Positions 1 through 8,042 of a stretch of 39,183 bases of DNA are shown here, one piece after another. Numbering within the stretch: position 1 is the first letter of the stretch; each line of letters starts with the position of its first letter. Both the position numbers and the translations under genes were made by a program. The DNA is from SCTD01 sp038256525 (lineage in GTDB: Bacteria; Actinomycetota; Actinomycetes; Mycobacteriales; SCTD01), in contig JBBSKF010000012.1 of the NCBI GenBank assembly GCA_038256525.1, positions 1-39,183 on the forward strand, given 5' to 3'. The notes below the pieces were generated by a model. It saw only the letters and a list, made by a program, of their open reading frames with translations. It did not search any database and had not been told where the DNA came from.

Positions 1-18
1 CGCACCCGCCAGGGTGCG
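1..18. terminator. short perfect hairpin, possible terminator of an upstream gene
   Basis: CGCACCC and GGGTGCG form a perfect 7-bp stem with the 4-base loop GCCA. No T-tract follows, and the upstream gene lies outside the window. This could be an intrinsic-type terminator end or chance in GC-rich DNA. Confidence 0.3.
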
Positions 19-89
19 AGCTGACGAGCACCGCCGCCAACGTGCCGCCAGTCCGTGATCTGGGCAGGCCCGGTGCCGCCAGAAGACCG

Positions 90-129
90 GTTCTGCATCT
101 ATAGGCTCCTGTGCCGGGGGGTGCAGAAC
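90..129. repeat. inverted repeat with 8-bp arms upstream of the DUF1778/GNAT pair
   Basis: GTTCTGCA (90-97) and TGCAGAAC (122-129) are perfect reverse complements separated by 24 bases. The element lies in the leader region upstream of the antitoxin promoter. It could be a terminator stem, a leader structure or a protein-binding site. Nothing else in the window matches the arms. Confidence 0.45.
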
Positions 130-162
130 TCGGAGGGGGCTGGACAGCGCCCCGAACAGCAC

Positions 163-181
163 GTACGTTTGTCCGTACACT
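163..181 (+). promoter_or_regulatory. promoter and operator of the DUF1778/GNAT operon
   Basis: GTACG (163-167) and CGTAC (174-178) form an inverted repeat with a 6-base spacer. The right arm overlaps TACACT (176-181), a TAnnnT-type -10 box. A strong Shine-Dalgarno AGGAGG (182-187) and ATG at 193 follow. Ribbon-helix-helix antitoxins of this family normally repress their own promoters, so an operator overlapping the -10 box is expected here. The assignment is inference from position and symmetry. Confidence 0.5.
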
Positions 182-192
182 AGGAGGTTTTG

Positions 193-468
193 ATGGCGGC
201 CACAGCTCGGCTGGAGGTTCGGGTGCGCGCGGACAGCAAGGCGCGTCTGGAGCAGGCGGCGGCGCTCGAGCACGTCGGTGTCAGTGACTTCGTGCGTTCG
301 GCAGCCGAGGCGCGTGCCGATGAGGTTTTACGCGAGCACGACGCCACGACGCGCGTACCGGCTGAGTTCTTCGACGAGCTGATGAGCGCGCTGGAGGCGG
401 TCAGCTCCGCGAACCCTGCGCTGGCCGAGGCGGCTACCCGGGCCCGCAGGCTGGTCGCCCAGCGATGA
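193..468 (+). CDS. DUF1778 ribbon-helix-helix antitoxin (TacA-like)
   Basis: This 91-residue protein starts with a ribbon-helix-helix segment (about residues 3-50, strand TARLEVRVRADSK, then two helices), as in DUF1778 antitoxins. A C-terminal tail (about 50-91) would wrap and neutralise the toxin. ATG at 193 is chosen because AGGAGG ends 5 bases upstream; an in-frame TTG just before it would be too close. The next gene starts 1 base after this stop and encodes a GNAT toxin, the standard partner. Codon 46 is the rare Leu codon TTA. It is probably autoregulated through the palindrome at 163-178. Family assignment is by pattern and gene context. Confidence 0.82.
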   Translation: MAATARLEVRVRADSKARLEQAAALEHVGVSDFVRSAAEARADEVLREHDATTRVPAEFFDELMSALEAVSSANPALAEAATRARRLVAQR

Positions 469-469
469 G

Positions 470-967
470 GTGACCTACCACTCGGAGTCTTTCGACCCGG
501 ACCGACACGACGTCGAGCACTTCCGCTGCGGTGAGGCATCACTCGATGACTGGCTTCGCGAGCAGGCGAGGGCGGCCGCGGTGCGGCGCACCGCCCGCAC
601 CTGGGTGTGGACCGATGCGCAGGACACCGTCGTGGGCTACTACGCGTTGTCGGCGCACAAGGTCTCCCGCGAACAGGTGCCTTCCAAGATCGGTCGTGGC
701 GGACCGGTGGAGATCCCCGCGGTCCTGATCGGCAGGTTGGCCTTGGCGGAGGCCTTGCGTGGCCAGGGACTGGGACCGGTCCTGCTCGCTGATGCCCTGA
801 GCCGGGTCGTCGAGGCGACCAGGACCGTCGCGGCACGCCTTGTCGTCGTGGAGGCGTTGCACGAGCAAGCGGCGGTCTTCTACGAACGGCTCGGTTTCAC
901 TCGTCTACCTGAGACGCTGCGGCTGGTACAGAAACTGGCCGACGTCGAGGCCGCTCTGCAACCGTAA
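470..967 (+). CDS. GNAT-family toxin (TacT-like aminoacyl-tRNA acetyltransferase)
   Basis: This 165-residue GNAT acetyltransferase has the hallmarks of TacT/AtaT-like toxins paired with DUF1778 antitoxins. The N-terminus contains CGEASLDDWLRE, typical of the family. The acetyl-CoA pyrophosphate loop is RGQGLG (about residues 98-103). A late FYERLGF motif carries the tyrosine used as general acid. Known members acetylate the amino group of charged tRNAs and stop translation until the antitoxin neutralises them. The GTG start at 470 follows the antitoxin stop almost directly, implying translational coupling. The domain is intact, so the toxin is probably active. The tRNA target cannot be read from the sequence. 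Confidence 0.82.
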   Translation: MTYHSESFDPDRHDVEHFRCGEASLDDWLREQARAAAVRRTARTWVWTDAQDTVVGYYALSAHKVSREQVPSKIGRGGPVEIPAVLIGRLALAEALRGQGLGPVLLADALSRVVEATRTVAARLVVVEALHEQAAVFYERLGFTRLPETLRLVQKLADVEAALQP

Positions 968-1038
968 CCGGTGACTCGGAGCGGGTCGTGCAAGGCGATC
1001 TCGCCCAGGCAGAACGGCGACGGGCTGGAGTCGCCCTG

Positions 1039-1737
1039 CTAGTCAGAGAGAGCCTCGAGCATGCGCTCGGCAAGGGGCCCGGACGAGGCAGGGTTCTGGC
1101 CGGTGTACAGGCTGCGGTCGACGACGACGTGGGGGGCCCACGGCTCGCCCTCCACGAACTCGGAGCCGAGCGCGACCAGTCGGTCCTGCAGCAGCCAGGG
1201 AGCCTTCTCGGCAAGCCCAGCCTGCGCCTCCTCGGCATTCGTGAAGCCGGTCAGGCGGAAACCCGAGAACGGCGAGGTGGTGCCGGTGGCCTCGGTTGCC
1301 AGCAGGGCGGCCGGGGCGTGGCAGACGATACCCAGCGGCTTGCCTGCTGCGAGCGTGGTGGTGAGCACCGCGGCGGAACTTGCGTCGACGGCCAGGTCCT
1401 CCATCGGGCCATGCCCACCCGGGTAGAACACCGCGTCGTAGGTGGAGACGTCGACGTCCTCGAGCATCAGCGGATTCTCGAGCTGGCTGATGCCCTGCAA
1501 CGCGGCGCGCATCGCGTCGGCGCCGTCCTGCCCGCCGTTGACGTCCGGGGCCAGGCTGGCCTCGTCGACCACCGGCTGCACCCCGCCGGGGGTGGCCAGC
1601 ACGACCTCGTGCCCGGCGCCGGTGAACACCCGGTAGGGCGCGACCAGCTCCTCGGCCCAGTAGCCGGTGGGGTGCTCGGTTCCGTCGGACAGGGTCCAGT
1701 GACGCGCGCCGGTGACGACGAAGAGAACGGTGCTCAT
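1039..1737 (-). CDS. DJ-1/PfpI family protein, type 1 glutamine amidotransferase-like
   Basis: This 232-residue protein has the DJ-1/PfpI fold. It opens with a strand (STVLFVVTGA), has the acidic turn YPGGHGPMEDL and the nucleophile elbow GIVCHAPAALL, whose Cys would be catalytic. Relatives of this size (Hsp31/YhbO-like, 'type 1 glutamine amidotransferase domain' proteins) act as glyoxalase III or deglycase-type stress proteins, and the W-x-E-E-hydrophobic segment near residue 30 is typical. ATG at 1737 is preferred to longer upstream options because a GGAG lies about 8 bases upstream and homology begins there. It is divergent from the PHA operon. The exact substrate is unknown. Confidence 0.8.
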   Translation of the reverse strand: MSTVLFVVTGARHWTLSDGTEHPTGYWAEELVAPYRVFTGAGHEVVLATPGGVQPVVDEASLAPDVNGGQDGADAMRAALQGISQLENPLMLEDVDVSTYDAVFYPGGHGPMEDLAVDASSAAVLTTTLAAGKPLGIVCHAPAALLATEATGTTSPFSGFRLTGFTNAEEAQAGLAEKAPWLLQDRLVALGSEFVEGEPWAPHVVVDRSLYTGQNPASSGPLAERMLEALSD

Positions 1738-2178
1738 GCGGTCGCTCCAGGTGTAGGGGGGGTCCTGTCGCATCTGCCCCCTCGGCACGCCGGGGAACCG
1801 CGGGCAAGCCCGGCGCGGCTTGGGCCGGGGCCACCCGGTCCCGCACCGTATGGGCGGCGCGCCAGCGCTGCAGCGCCCCGGCGGGCGGTCTCCAACCAGA
1901 TCTTGTCGGGCCGACAACGTCGTTTGCGCCAGCGTCAGGCTCTACCGCCGACGTCGCGTCAGTGGCGGCGAGGTGTCCCTTGGTCGCCGGTCGGGCCGAC
2001 GAAGGGACTGCGCGGGTACCGCCATCGCAGGACGTGGTGTACCGGGTGTGGCGCGTGCCACAGTGGGGTACGGCAGGGGACTGACCGCGACCCCGACGAC
2101 GTCGCCGTGACCGGGCTTCGAGGTGCACCCCCTCGCCGGCACGCCTACTGCTCGACGACACCTGCCCCGGAGGCGATC
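1738..2178. other. intergenic region between divergent genes, with a 15-bp palindrome
   Basis: These 441 bases separate the DJ-1-like gene from the PHA operon and must hold both promoters. I see no convincing coding frame. One symmetric site stands out: TTGTCGG-G-CCGACAA at 1903-1917 (7-bp perfect arms), a plausible regulator-binding site. A GGAGG at 2169-2173 belongs to the acyl-CoA ligase start. Confidence 0.5.
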
Positions 2179-3681
2179 GTGACCAACCTGGCCGACAACC
2201 TGACCAAGACCGCGGAGAAGTACGCCGACCGGCCGGCGGTTCGGCTCGACGACCTGGTGCTGACCTACGCCGAGTTGCAGGACGGCGCTCGGCGTGTGGC
2301 CACCCTCCTCGCCGCCAGGGGCGTCGGCCCCGGCGACCGTGTCGGGCTGGTGCTGCCCAACGTGCCGGCCTTCCCGGTGCTGTTCTACGGGGCGCTGGCC
2401 GCCGGCGCAGTCGTCGTGCCGATGAACCCGCTGCTCAAGGGGCGCGAGGTGAAGTACTACCTCGAGGACTCCGGAGCCTCGATCGTCTTCGCCTGGAAGG
2501 ACATGGCCGCAGAGGCCGGCAAGGGCGCCGACGCGGTCGGCATCGAGTGCATCGGCGTCGACCCCGCCGACTTCACCGACCTGCTCGCCCGGCACGAGCC
2601 GACCGAGGAGGTCGTGGACCGCTCCGAGGACGACACCGTCGTACTGCTCTACACGTCGGGAACAACCGGCCAGCCCAAGGGCGCCGAGCTCACCCACGCC
2701 AACATGGTCAGCAACGCGGCCGTCAGCGCCGAGACGCTGGTCGAGCTCACCGAGGACGACGTGGTGATGGGATGCCTGCCGCTCTTCCACTGCTTCGGCC
2801 TGACCTGTGGGCTCAACGCCTCCGTGCTGCAGGGCGCCTGCCTGACGCTGATCCCCCGCTTCGACGCCGCGAAGGCGCTCGAGGTCGTCGGGCGGGACAA
2901 GGTCACCGTCTTCGAGGGCGTCCCGACGATGTACGCCGGGATGCTGCACGTCGAGGACGCCGAGTCCTACGACATGTCGAGCCTGCGCACCTGCATCTCG
3001 GGCGGGTCGGCGATGCCCGTCGAGGTGATGAAGAACTTCGAGAAGACCTTCGACTGCATCGTGCTCGAGGGCTACGGGCTCTCCGAGACCTCACCGGTGG
3101 CTTCCTTCAACCAGCCCGACATCGAGCGCAAGCCCGGATCCATCGGGGTGCCGGTGCGCGGGGTGGAGATGAAGCTGGTCGACGACGACGGGAAGGACGT
3201 CGATGGTGACGAGGTCGGCGAGATCGCCATCCGCGGCGAGAACGTGATGAAGGGCTACTGGGGCAACAGGGAGGCGACCGAGGAGGCCATCCCCGACGGC
3301 TGGTTCCGCTCCGGCGACATGGCACGCAAGGACGAGGACGGCTACTACTTCATCGTCGACCGCAAGAAGGACCTGATCATCCGGGGTGGCTACAACGTCT
3401 ACCCGCGCGAGGTCGAAGAGGCCCTGTACGAGCACGAGGGCGTCGCCGAGGTCGCGGTGATCGGCATCAAGGATGACGACCTCGGCGAGGAGGTCGGCGC
3501 CGCCGTCGCGCTCAAGCAGGGCAGCACCGCCAGCGAGGAGGAGCTGCAGGCGTTCGCCAAGGAGCGCCTTGCGGCGTACAAGTACCCACGCGCCGTCTGG
3601 ATCGTCGAGGAGCTCCCCAAAGGCCCGACCGGGAAGATCCTGCGCCGCGAGGTCGAGGCGCCCAACGAGGCGAAGGCATGA
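2179..3681 (+). CDS. fatty acid--CoA ligase (AMP-binding)
   Basis: This 500-residue ANL-superfamily enzyme activates a carboxylic acid with ATP to acyl-AMP and then acyl-CoA. The P-loop YTSGTTGQPKG starts near residue 158. YGLSETSP, the DGWFRSGD hinge region, KDLIIRGGYNVYPREVE and the C-terminal catalytic lysine (K486 in TGKILRREV) are all present. The GTG at 2179 is chosen over a much longer open frame because GGAGG sits 5 bases upstream and the family N-terminus (NLADNLTKTAEKYADRPA) begins there. It leads the PHA operon, its stop overlapping the phaC start (ATGA), so its likely job is supplying acyl-CoA for polymer synthesis and oxidation. Medium- or long-chain substrate preference is inferred from context. 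Confidence 0.9.
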   Translation: MTNLADNLTKTAEKYADRPAVRLDDLVLTYAELQDGARRVATLLAARGVGPGDRVGLVLPNVPAFPVLFYGALAAGAVVVPMNPLLKGREVKYYLEDSGASIVFAWKDMAAEAGKGADAVGIECIGVDPADFTDLLARHEPTEEVVDRSEDDTVVLLYTSGTTGQPKGAELTHANMVSNAAVSAETLVELTEDDVVMGCLPLFHCFGLTCGLNASVLQGACLTLIPRFDAAKALEVVGRDKVTVFEGVPTMYAGMLHVEDAESYDMSSLRTCISGGSAMPVEVMKNFEKTFDCIVLEGYGLSETSPVASFNQPDIERKPGSIGVPVRGVEMKLVDDDGKDVDGDEVGEIAIRGENVMKGYWGNREATEEAIPDGWFRSGDMARKDEDGYYFIVDRKKDLIIRGGYNVYPREVEEALYEHEGVAEVAVIGIKDDDLGEEVGAAVALKQGSTASEEELQAFAKERLAAYKYPRAVWIVEELPKGPTGKILRREVEAPNEAKA

Positions 3682-5411
3682 GCGCCGCCGGCAAGGTGGA
3701 GTCCGCCGAGACCAGGATGCACGAGGCCGACGCCGACGGTGACGGCAGTGGGTCGGCCGCACCGTTCGACCTGCTGCTCAGCGACGCGGCGCGTAGCCCA
3801 CTGCGGCGGTTCCTGCCCGGCATGTCGGGCGTCCGGTTCACCACCCGCCTTGCTCGCCGCCCCGGTCGCGTCGTACGCCGGGGGGCGGGGCTCGTCGGTG
3901 AGCTCGCCAAGGTCGGCCTCGGCCGCTCCGAGCTGGAGGCGCCCGAGAAGGACCGCCGCTTCGCGGACGAGGCTTGGGCCAACAACCCTCTCTTCCGGCG
4001 CACGATGCAGAACTACCTCGCGTGGGGCGCCGCTGCCCGCGGGCTCGTCGAGGACGCCGGGCTCGACTGGGGCGACGGGCAACGGATGGGCTTCATCGTC
4101 GACAACCTCGTCGAGGCGGCCGCGCCCAGCAACAACCCGTTCCTGAACCCGAAGGTCCTCAAGCGGGTCATCGACACCGGCGGCGGCAACCTCCTCCAGG
4201 GCGGTCGCCGGTTCGTGCGCGACTTCGCCACCCCTCCCAGGGTCCCCTCGATGGTCGAGCCGGACGCGTTCGAAGTCGGCGTCGACCTCGCGGTGACGCC
4301 GGGCGAGGTGGTGCTGCGCACGGACGTCTTCGAGCTGATCCAGTACATCCCGCAGACTGCGAAGGTCCGCTCGGTGCCCCTGCTCGTCGTACCGCCGACG
4401 ATCAATAAGTACTACGTGATCGATCTCGCCGAGCAGCGCAGCCTGGTCGAGCACCTCGTGGCCGGCGGTCAGCAGGTCTACTGCATCTCCTGGCGCAATC
4501 CCGACGCCCGGCACGCCGATTGGGGGGTGGACACCTACGGCCAAGCCATCATCGAGGCGATGGACGCCTCCCAGCAGATCGCCCGGCAGGACCAGGTCGC
4601 CCTGCTGGGGATCTGCTCGGGCGGCATGCTTGCCTCGATGGTGCTGGCGCACCTTGCCGCCACCGGCGAGCTCGACCGGGTCGCCGCCTTCAGCCTCGCG
4701 GTCACCGTGCTGGACCAGGAGAAGGCCGGCCTGCCCAGCGCGTTGCTGTCCGAGAAGTCGGCAGCAGCGTCGACGAAGGCGTCGAAGGAGAAGGGCTACC
4801 TCGACGGGCGGGTGCTCGCCGAGGTGTTTGCGTGGCTGCGACCCAACGACCTGATCTGGAACTACTGGGTCAACAACTACCTCCTCGGTTTCCCACCGAA
4901 GGCCTTCGACATCCTCTACTGGAACGCCGACCCGGTGCGGATGACGGCGGCGATGCATCGTGACTTCATGGAGCTGGCCATCACCAACGGCCTCACGTCG
5001 CCGGGTGGGTCGCGGATGCTCGGGACGGAGCTCGACCTGGGCAAGGTCGACACCGACACCTACGTCGTGGCCGGGATCGCCGATCACTTGTGCAAGTGGG
5101 AGTCCTGCTACCAGACCACCCAGCTGTTCGGGGGTGAGACGAAGTTCGTGCTTTCCACCAGCGGACACATCGCCGCCATGGTCAACCCGCCGGGCAACGC
5201 CAAGGCGAGCTTCCAGACCGCGACGCAGAACCCCGCCGACGCGCAGGAGTGGCTGGGTTCGGCCAGCAAGGTCAAGGGCAGCTGGTGGGACGACTACGTC
5301 GACTGGCTCAGCACCCGCACCGGCCCCGAGCGCAACAAGCCCCGCAAGCTCGGGTCCGCCGCCTACGAGCCCATCTGCGACGCCCCAGGCACCTATGTCC
5401 ACGACCGCTGA
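3678..5411 (+). CDS. phaC: poly(3-hydroxyalkanoate) synthase, class II-like
   Basis: This 577-residue PHA synthase polymerises (R)-3-hydroxyacyl-CoA at granule surfaces. The lipase-like box GICSGG carries the nucleophile Cys313. The expected partners are Asp469 (GIADHLCKW) and His497 (SGHIAAMVNP), spaced as in known synthases. The stretch FAWLRPNDLIWNYWVNNY and DILYWNADPVRM resemble the medium-chain class II enzymes of pseudomonads more than typical actinobacterial class I enzymes. The N-terminal ~90 residues are variable and charged. The start overlaps the ligase stop by 4 bases, and phaZ overlaps its 3' end by 17 bases. Class assignment is by motif memory, not alignment. Confidence 0.9.
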   Translation: MSAAGKVESAETRMHEADADGDGSGSAAPFDLLLSDAARSPLRRFLPGMSGVRFTTRLARRPGRVVRRGAGLVGELAKVGLGRSELEAPEKDRRFADEAWANNPLFRRTMQNYLAWGAAARGLVEDAGLDWGDGQRMGFIVDNLVEAAAPSNNPFLNPKVLKRVIDTGGGNLLQGGRRFVRDFATPPRVPSMVEPDAFEVGVDLAVTPGEVVLRTDVFELIQYIPQTAKVRSVPLLVVPPTINKYYVIDLAEQRSLVEHLVAGGQQVYCISWRNPDARHADWGVDTYGQAIIEAMDASQQIARQDQVALLGICSGGMLASMVLAHLAATGELDRVAAFSLAVTVLDQEKAGLPSALLSEKSAAASTKASKEKGYLDGRVLAEVFAWLRPNDLIWNYWVNNYLLGFPPKAFDILYWNADPVRMTAAMHRDFMELAITNGLTSPGGSRMLGTELDLGKVDTDTYVVAGIADHLCKWESCYQTTQLFGGETKFVLSTSGHIAAMVNPPGNAKASFQTATQNPADAQEWLGSASKVKGSWWDDYVDWLSTRTGPERNKPRKLGSAAYEPICDAPGTYVHDR

Positions 5412-6264
5412 GCGATCCGGTCCGGAGGCTGCCCAGCACCGCGACCGGATGCGCACCCTGTCGGTGCGCGGCATCCAGGCACGGGTCTCAGTCCGTCCGG
5501 CGCGCGGCCCCTTGGCCGACCAGCCACCCCTGCTGCTCTGCAACGGGATCGGCGTCAGTCTCGAAGCGCTGCAGCCGCTGGTCGATGCCCTGGACCCCGA
5601 CCGTGGCGTGGTGCGCTTCGACGTACCCGGAGTCGGCGGCAGCCAGGTCCCACCGTTCCCCTACCCGATCGCCGCGCTCTCGTCGTGGGTGACCGCGCTG
5701 ATGGCGAAGCTCGGGCACGCCAGGTTCGACGTGCTCGGGTTCTCCTGGGGAGGCGGTCTCGTCCAGCAGCTCGCGGTTCAGTCCCGCCGGCGCGTGCGCC
5801 GCGTCGTACTGGTCGCAACCGGGACCGGGATGCTGATGGTGCCGGCTCATCCCCGGGTGCTGGCGAAGATGTCCACACCCAGACGCCACCGGGACCCCGA
5901 GTACGCCCGCCGCATCGCCCCGGAGATCTACGGCGGCAGCATGCGCACCGACCCGCTGCGAGGTGCCAACCTGCTGCACGCCGCCACTCGATCCGGCCCC
6001 AAACGCGGTTACTACTACCAGCTGGCCGCGATGACCGGCTGGAGCAGCCTGCCGTTCCTGGGTCTGATCAGGCAGCCGACGCTGGTGATGGGCGGTGACG
6101 ACGACCCGATCATCCCGGTGGTCAATCCGCGCATGCAGGCCCACCTGATCCCCCGAGCCCGGCTGCACGAATACCACGGCGGCCACCTCGCCATCCTGAC
6201 CGAAGCCGACGAGCTGACCCCAGTGATTGAGACGTTCCTGAACGAGAAGACCGCCGATGAGTGA
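5395..6264 (+). CDS. phaZ: intracellular PHA depolymerase (PhaZ-type alpha/beta hydrolase)
   Basis: This 289-residue alpha/beta hydrolase closely follows the pattern of intracellular medium-chain-length PHA depolymerases: LLLCNGIGVSLEALQPLVDAL, RFDVPGVGGS, lipase box GFSWGG (Ser117), IAPEIYGGSMRTDP, GGDDDPIIP (acid) and YHGGHLAIL (His). It would release hydroxy acids or hydroxyacyl units from stored polymer. ATG at 5395 lies inside the end of phaC, giving a 17-base overlap and no independent Shine-Dalgarno, so translation is probably coupled. A longer upstream frame exists but only as a shadow of phaC. The synthase-depolymerase order echoes the phaC-phaZ order of pseudomonads. Confidence 0.88.
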   Translation: MSTTAERSGPEAAQHRDRMRTLSVRGIQARVSVRPARGPLADQPPLLLCNGIGVSLEALQPLVDALDPDRGVVRFDVPGVGGSQVPPFPYPIAALSSWVTALMAKLGHARFDVLGFSWGGGLVQQLAVQSRRRVRRVVLVATGTGMLMVPAHPRVLAKMSTPRRHRDPEYARRIAPEIYGGSMRTDPLRGANLLHAATRSGPKRGYYYQLAAMTGWSSLPFLGLIRQPTLVMGGDDDPIIPVVNPRMQAHLIPRARLHEYHGGHLAILTEADELTPVIETFLNEKTADE

Positions 6265-7456
6265 TCTCGACGACCTCAGGCTCGGGGACTCGCCGCTCTC
6301 GGACTTCTTCGGCTTCGAGCTGTTGCTCGGTGAGGAGGACCGCGAGCTGCTGAGCAGGGTACGCGCGTTCATGACCCGTGAGGTCGAGCCGATCATCAAC
6401 GACCACTGGACCCGCGCATCGTTCCCGCACGAGTTGATGCCCGGAATCGCCGAGCTCGGCATAGCCGGACTGGCGTACGACGGCCCCGGCTGCCCTGCGC
6501 GCGGGGCGCTGGTGGACGGCATGGTCGCGATGGAGCTCGGCCGCGTGGACCCGTCGATCGCCACCTTCATGGGCGTGCACGGCGGACTGGCGATGGGGTC
6601 GGTGAACCTGTGCGGGTCGGAGGAGCAGCGTGAGCGCTGGCTACCGGCGATGGCCCGGCTGGAGCTGGTCGGGGCCTTTGGGCTGACCGAGCCGGAGCAC
6701 GGTTCGGACATCTCCCAGGGCCTGGCGACCAGTGCCCGTCGTGAGGGGGACGACTGGATCCTCAACGGCGAGAAGAAGTGGATCGGCAACGCCGCGTTCG
6801 CGGACCTCGTCGTCATCTGGGCGCGGGACGAGGAGGACGGGCAGGTCAAGGGGTTCATCGTCGAGAAGGGCACCGACGGGATGACCTTCGACAAGCAGGA
6901 GGACAAGATCGCCCTGCGAGTGGTGCAGAACGCCGAGATCCACCTGCGCGACGTACGCGTCCCCGAGGCCAACCGTCTCCAGCGGGCCGACAGCTTCCGC
7001 TCCACCACGGACGTGCTGCGGGTCACCCGGATGAGCGTGGCCTGGCAGGCGACCGGCTGCGCCCGCGGTGCCTTCGAGCACGCGCTGCGCTACACCAAGG
7101 CGCGGATGCAGTTCGGGCGACCGATCGCGTCCTTCCAGCTGGTCCAGGACCTCCTCGTCAAGATGCTGACCAATGTCACTGCCTCGACCGCGATGAACGT
7201 GCGCGCCTCGCAGCTCCAGGACGCCGGACTGCTCAAGGACGAGCACGCCTCGCTGTGCAAGGCACATGCCACTGTGCGGATGCGCGAGGCGGTCGGCTGG
7301 GCGCGCGAGGTCCTCGGCGGCAACGGCATCCTGCTCGAGCACCACGTCGGCCGGTTCGTCGCCGACGCGGAGGCGATCTACTCCTACGAGGGCACCCGCG
7401 AGGTCAACACGCTCATCGTCGGGCGTGCGATCACGGGCGAGTCTGCGTTCGTCTGA
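6257..7456 (+). CDS. acyl-CoA dehydrogenase
   Basis: This 399-residue FAD-dependent acyl-CoA dehydrogenase has the usual N-terminal helical, middle beta (FGLTEPEHGSD) and C-terminal helical domains, with FQLVQDLLVKM and EVLGGNGILLEHHVGR in the last. The catalytic base is most likely Glu378 in YSYEGTREVN, the position used by glutaryl-CoA and short-chain dehydrogenases. Its start overlaps phaZ by 8 bases, making it the fourth gene of the PHA operon. There it could oxidise acyl-CoA from the ligase or from polymer breakdown. The C-terminal motif resembles glutaryl-CoA dehydrogenases, but chain-length preference cannot be fixed from sequence. Confidence 0.88.
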   Translation: MSDLDDLRLGDSPLSDFFGFELLLGEEDRELLSRVRAFMTREVEPIINDHWTRASFPHELMPGIAELGIAGLAYDGPGCPARGALVDGMVAMELGRVDPSIATFMGVHGGLAMGSVNLCGSEEQRERWLPAMARLELVGAFGLTEPEHGSDISQGLATSARREGDDWILNGEKKWIGNAAFADLVVIWARDEEDGQVKGFIVEKGTDGMTFDKQEDKIALRVVQNAEIHLRDVRVPEANRLQRADSFRSTTDVLRVTRMSVAWQATGCARGAFEHALRYTKARMQFGRPIASFQLVQDLLVKMLTNVTASTAMNVRASQLQDAGLLKDEHASLCKAHATVRMREAVGWAREVLGGNGILLEHHVGRFVADAEAIYSYEGTREVNTLIVGRAITGESAFV

Positions 7457-7483
7457 GCGGCGTACGACGGTAGACGCTTCGGC

Positions 7484-7630
7484 TCAGCCGTTCACGTCGA
7501 TCCTGATGTCGTCCGGATACAGGCCGAGCCCTTCACACACCGAGACGTCCAGGATCGTCGCCGGCTTGGTCGGCGTACTGGGGAGGTAGCAGTACCTCCC
7601 GGCTTCCGCAGTTCGCGGGGACGCGATCAT
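7484..7630 (-). CDS. possible 48-residue hypothetical protein
   Basis: This short frame runs convergent to the PHA operon and ends with a protein-like sequence (GLGLYPDDIRIDVNG). It begins at ATG 7630 without a clear Shine-Dalgarno. The hairpin at 7581-7600 lies within it. It could be a small gene or the tail of a decayed one. I do not recognise it. Confidence 0.25.
   Translation of the reverse strand: MIASPRTAEAGRYCYLPSTPTKPATILDVSVCEGLGLYPDDIRIDVNG
7581..7600. terminator. perfect 8-bp hairpin downstream of the PHA operon
   Basis: GGGAGGTA and TACCTCCC form a perfect stem with loop GCAG, about 125 bases after the acyl-CoA dehydrogenase stop. GTACT/AGTAC flanking bases allow an alternative pairing. 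There is no T-tract, so termination by this stem is only a possibility. Confidence 0.35.
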
Positions 7631-7727
7631 GTCGAATCGGGTGGTTGACCTGCGGGAATGCGTGATCGCGGCCTGATTGCCCGTGTGCCTACGTATCTGG
7701 AGTGGCCTGCTGAGGCTGTTGTGCAGG

Positions 7728-7991
7728 TCAGCCGGGGTGCAGGGTGGTGACGCGGGGCGGCGGGGTGACCCGGCAGGTCCGAAGAATGCCTGCTTGGACC
7801 TCGGTGAGCGGGGTGCTCTGGACGACGGTGCCGACGTGCCGTTTCCGAGGCTGCGCGAGCTGCGGCAGCCGGTACGAGTTGTGGTGGTGAAGGACCGCCA
7901 CAATGGAGCGGTCGGTGAGAACAGCGATGAGTAGCGGCAGACGTCCCCGCTGCGCGGCGTTCCTCGGTAGCGTCTCTGCTGCGGTACTAGT
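7728..7991 (-). pseudogene. open frame with coding-like codon use but no good start, probable gene remnant
   Basis: On the minus strand an uninterrupted frame runs from a stop at 7992-7994 to TGA at 7728. Its third positions are strongly G/C and its sequence is protein-like (LLIAVLTDRSIVAVL, then HHHNSYRLPQLAQ and VQSTPLTEVQAGILRTC). No ATG is present; the only plausible start is GTG at 7901, giving about 57 residues. I do not recognise a family. The likely reading is a 3' remnant of a lost gene. Confidence 0.35.
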
Positions 7992-8042
7992 TCAGGGACA
8001 CGGCTTTGCTGCCCATGTCCGGGCTGAGGGGGGTGCGACGCA

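Noticed and set aside
193..468. TTA codon in the DUF1778 antitoxin as a bldA-type switch
   Set aside because: dnaX, an essential gene, also uses TTA (codon 291), so TTA is not reserved for regulated genes here.
988..2178. A long in-frame extension upstream of the acyl-CoA ligase start
   Set aside because: It overlaps the DJ-1-like gene on the opposite strand, is low-complexity in composition and lacks homology; GGAGG at 2169-2173 and the family N-terminus fix the start at 2179.
3399..5543. Long minus-strand open frame across phaC
   Set aside because: It is the antisense shadow of a GC-rich gene; composition is unlike protein and phaC motifs on the plus strand are complete.
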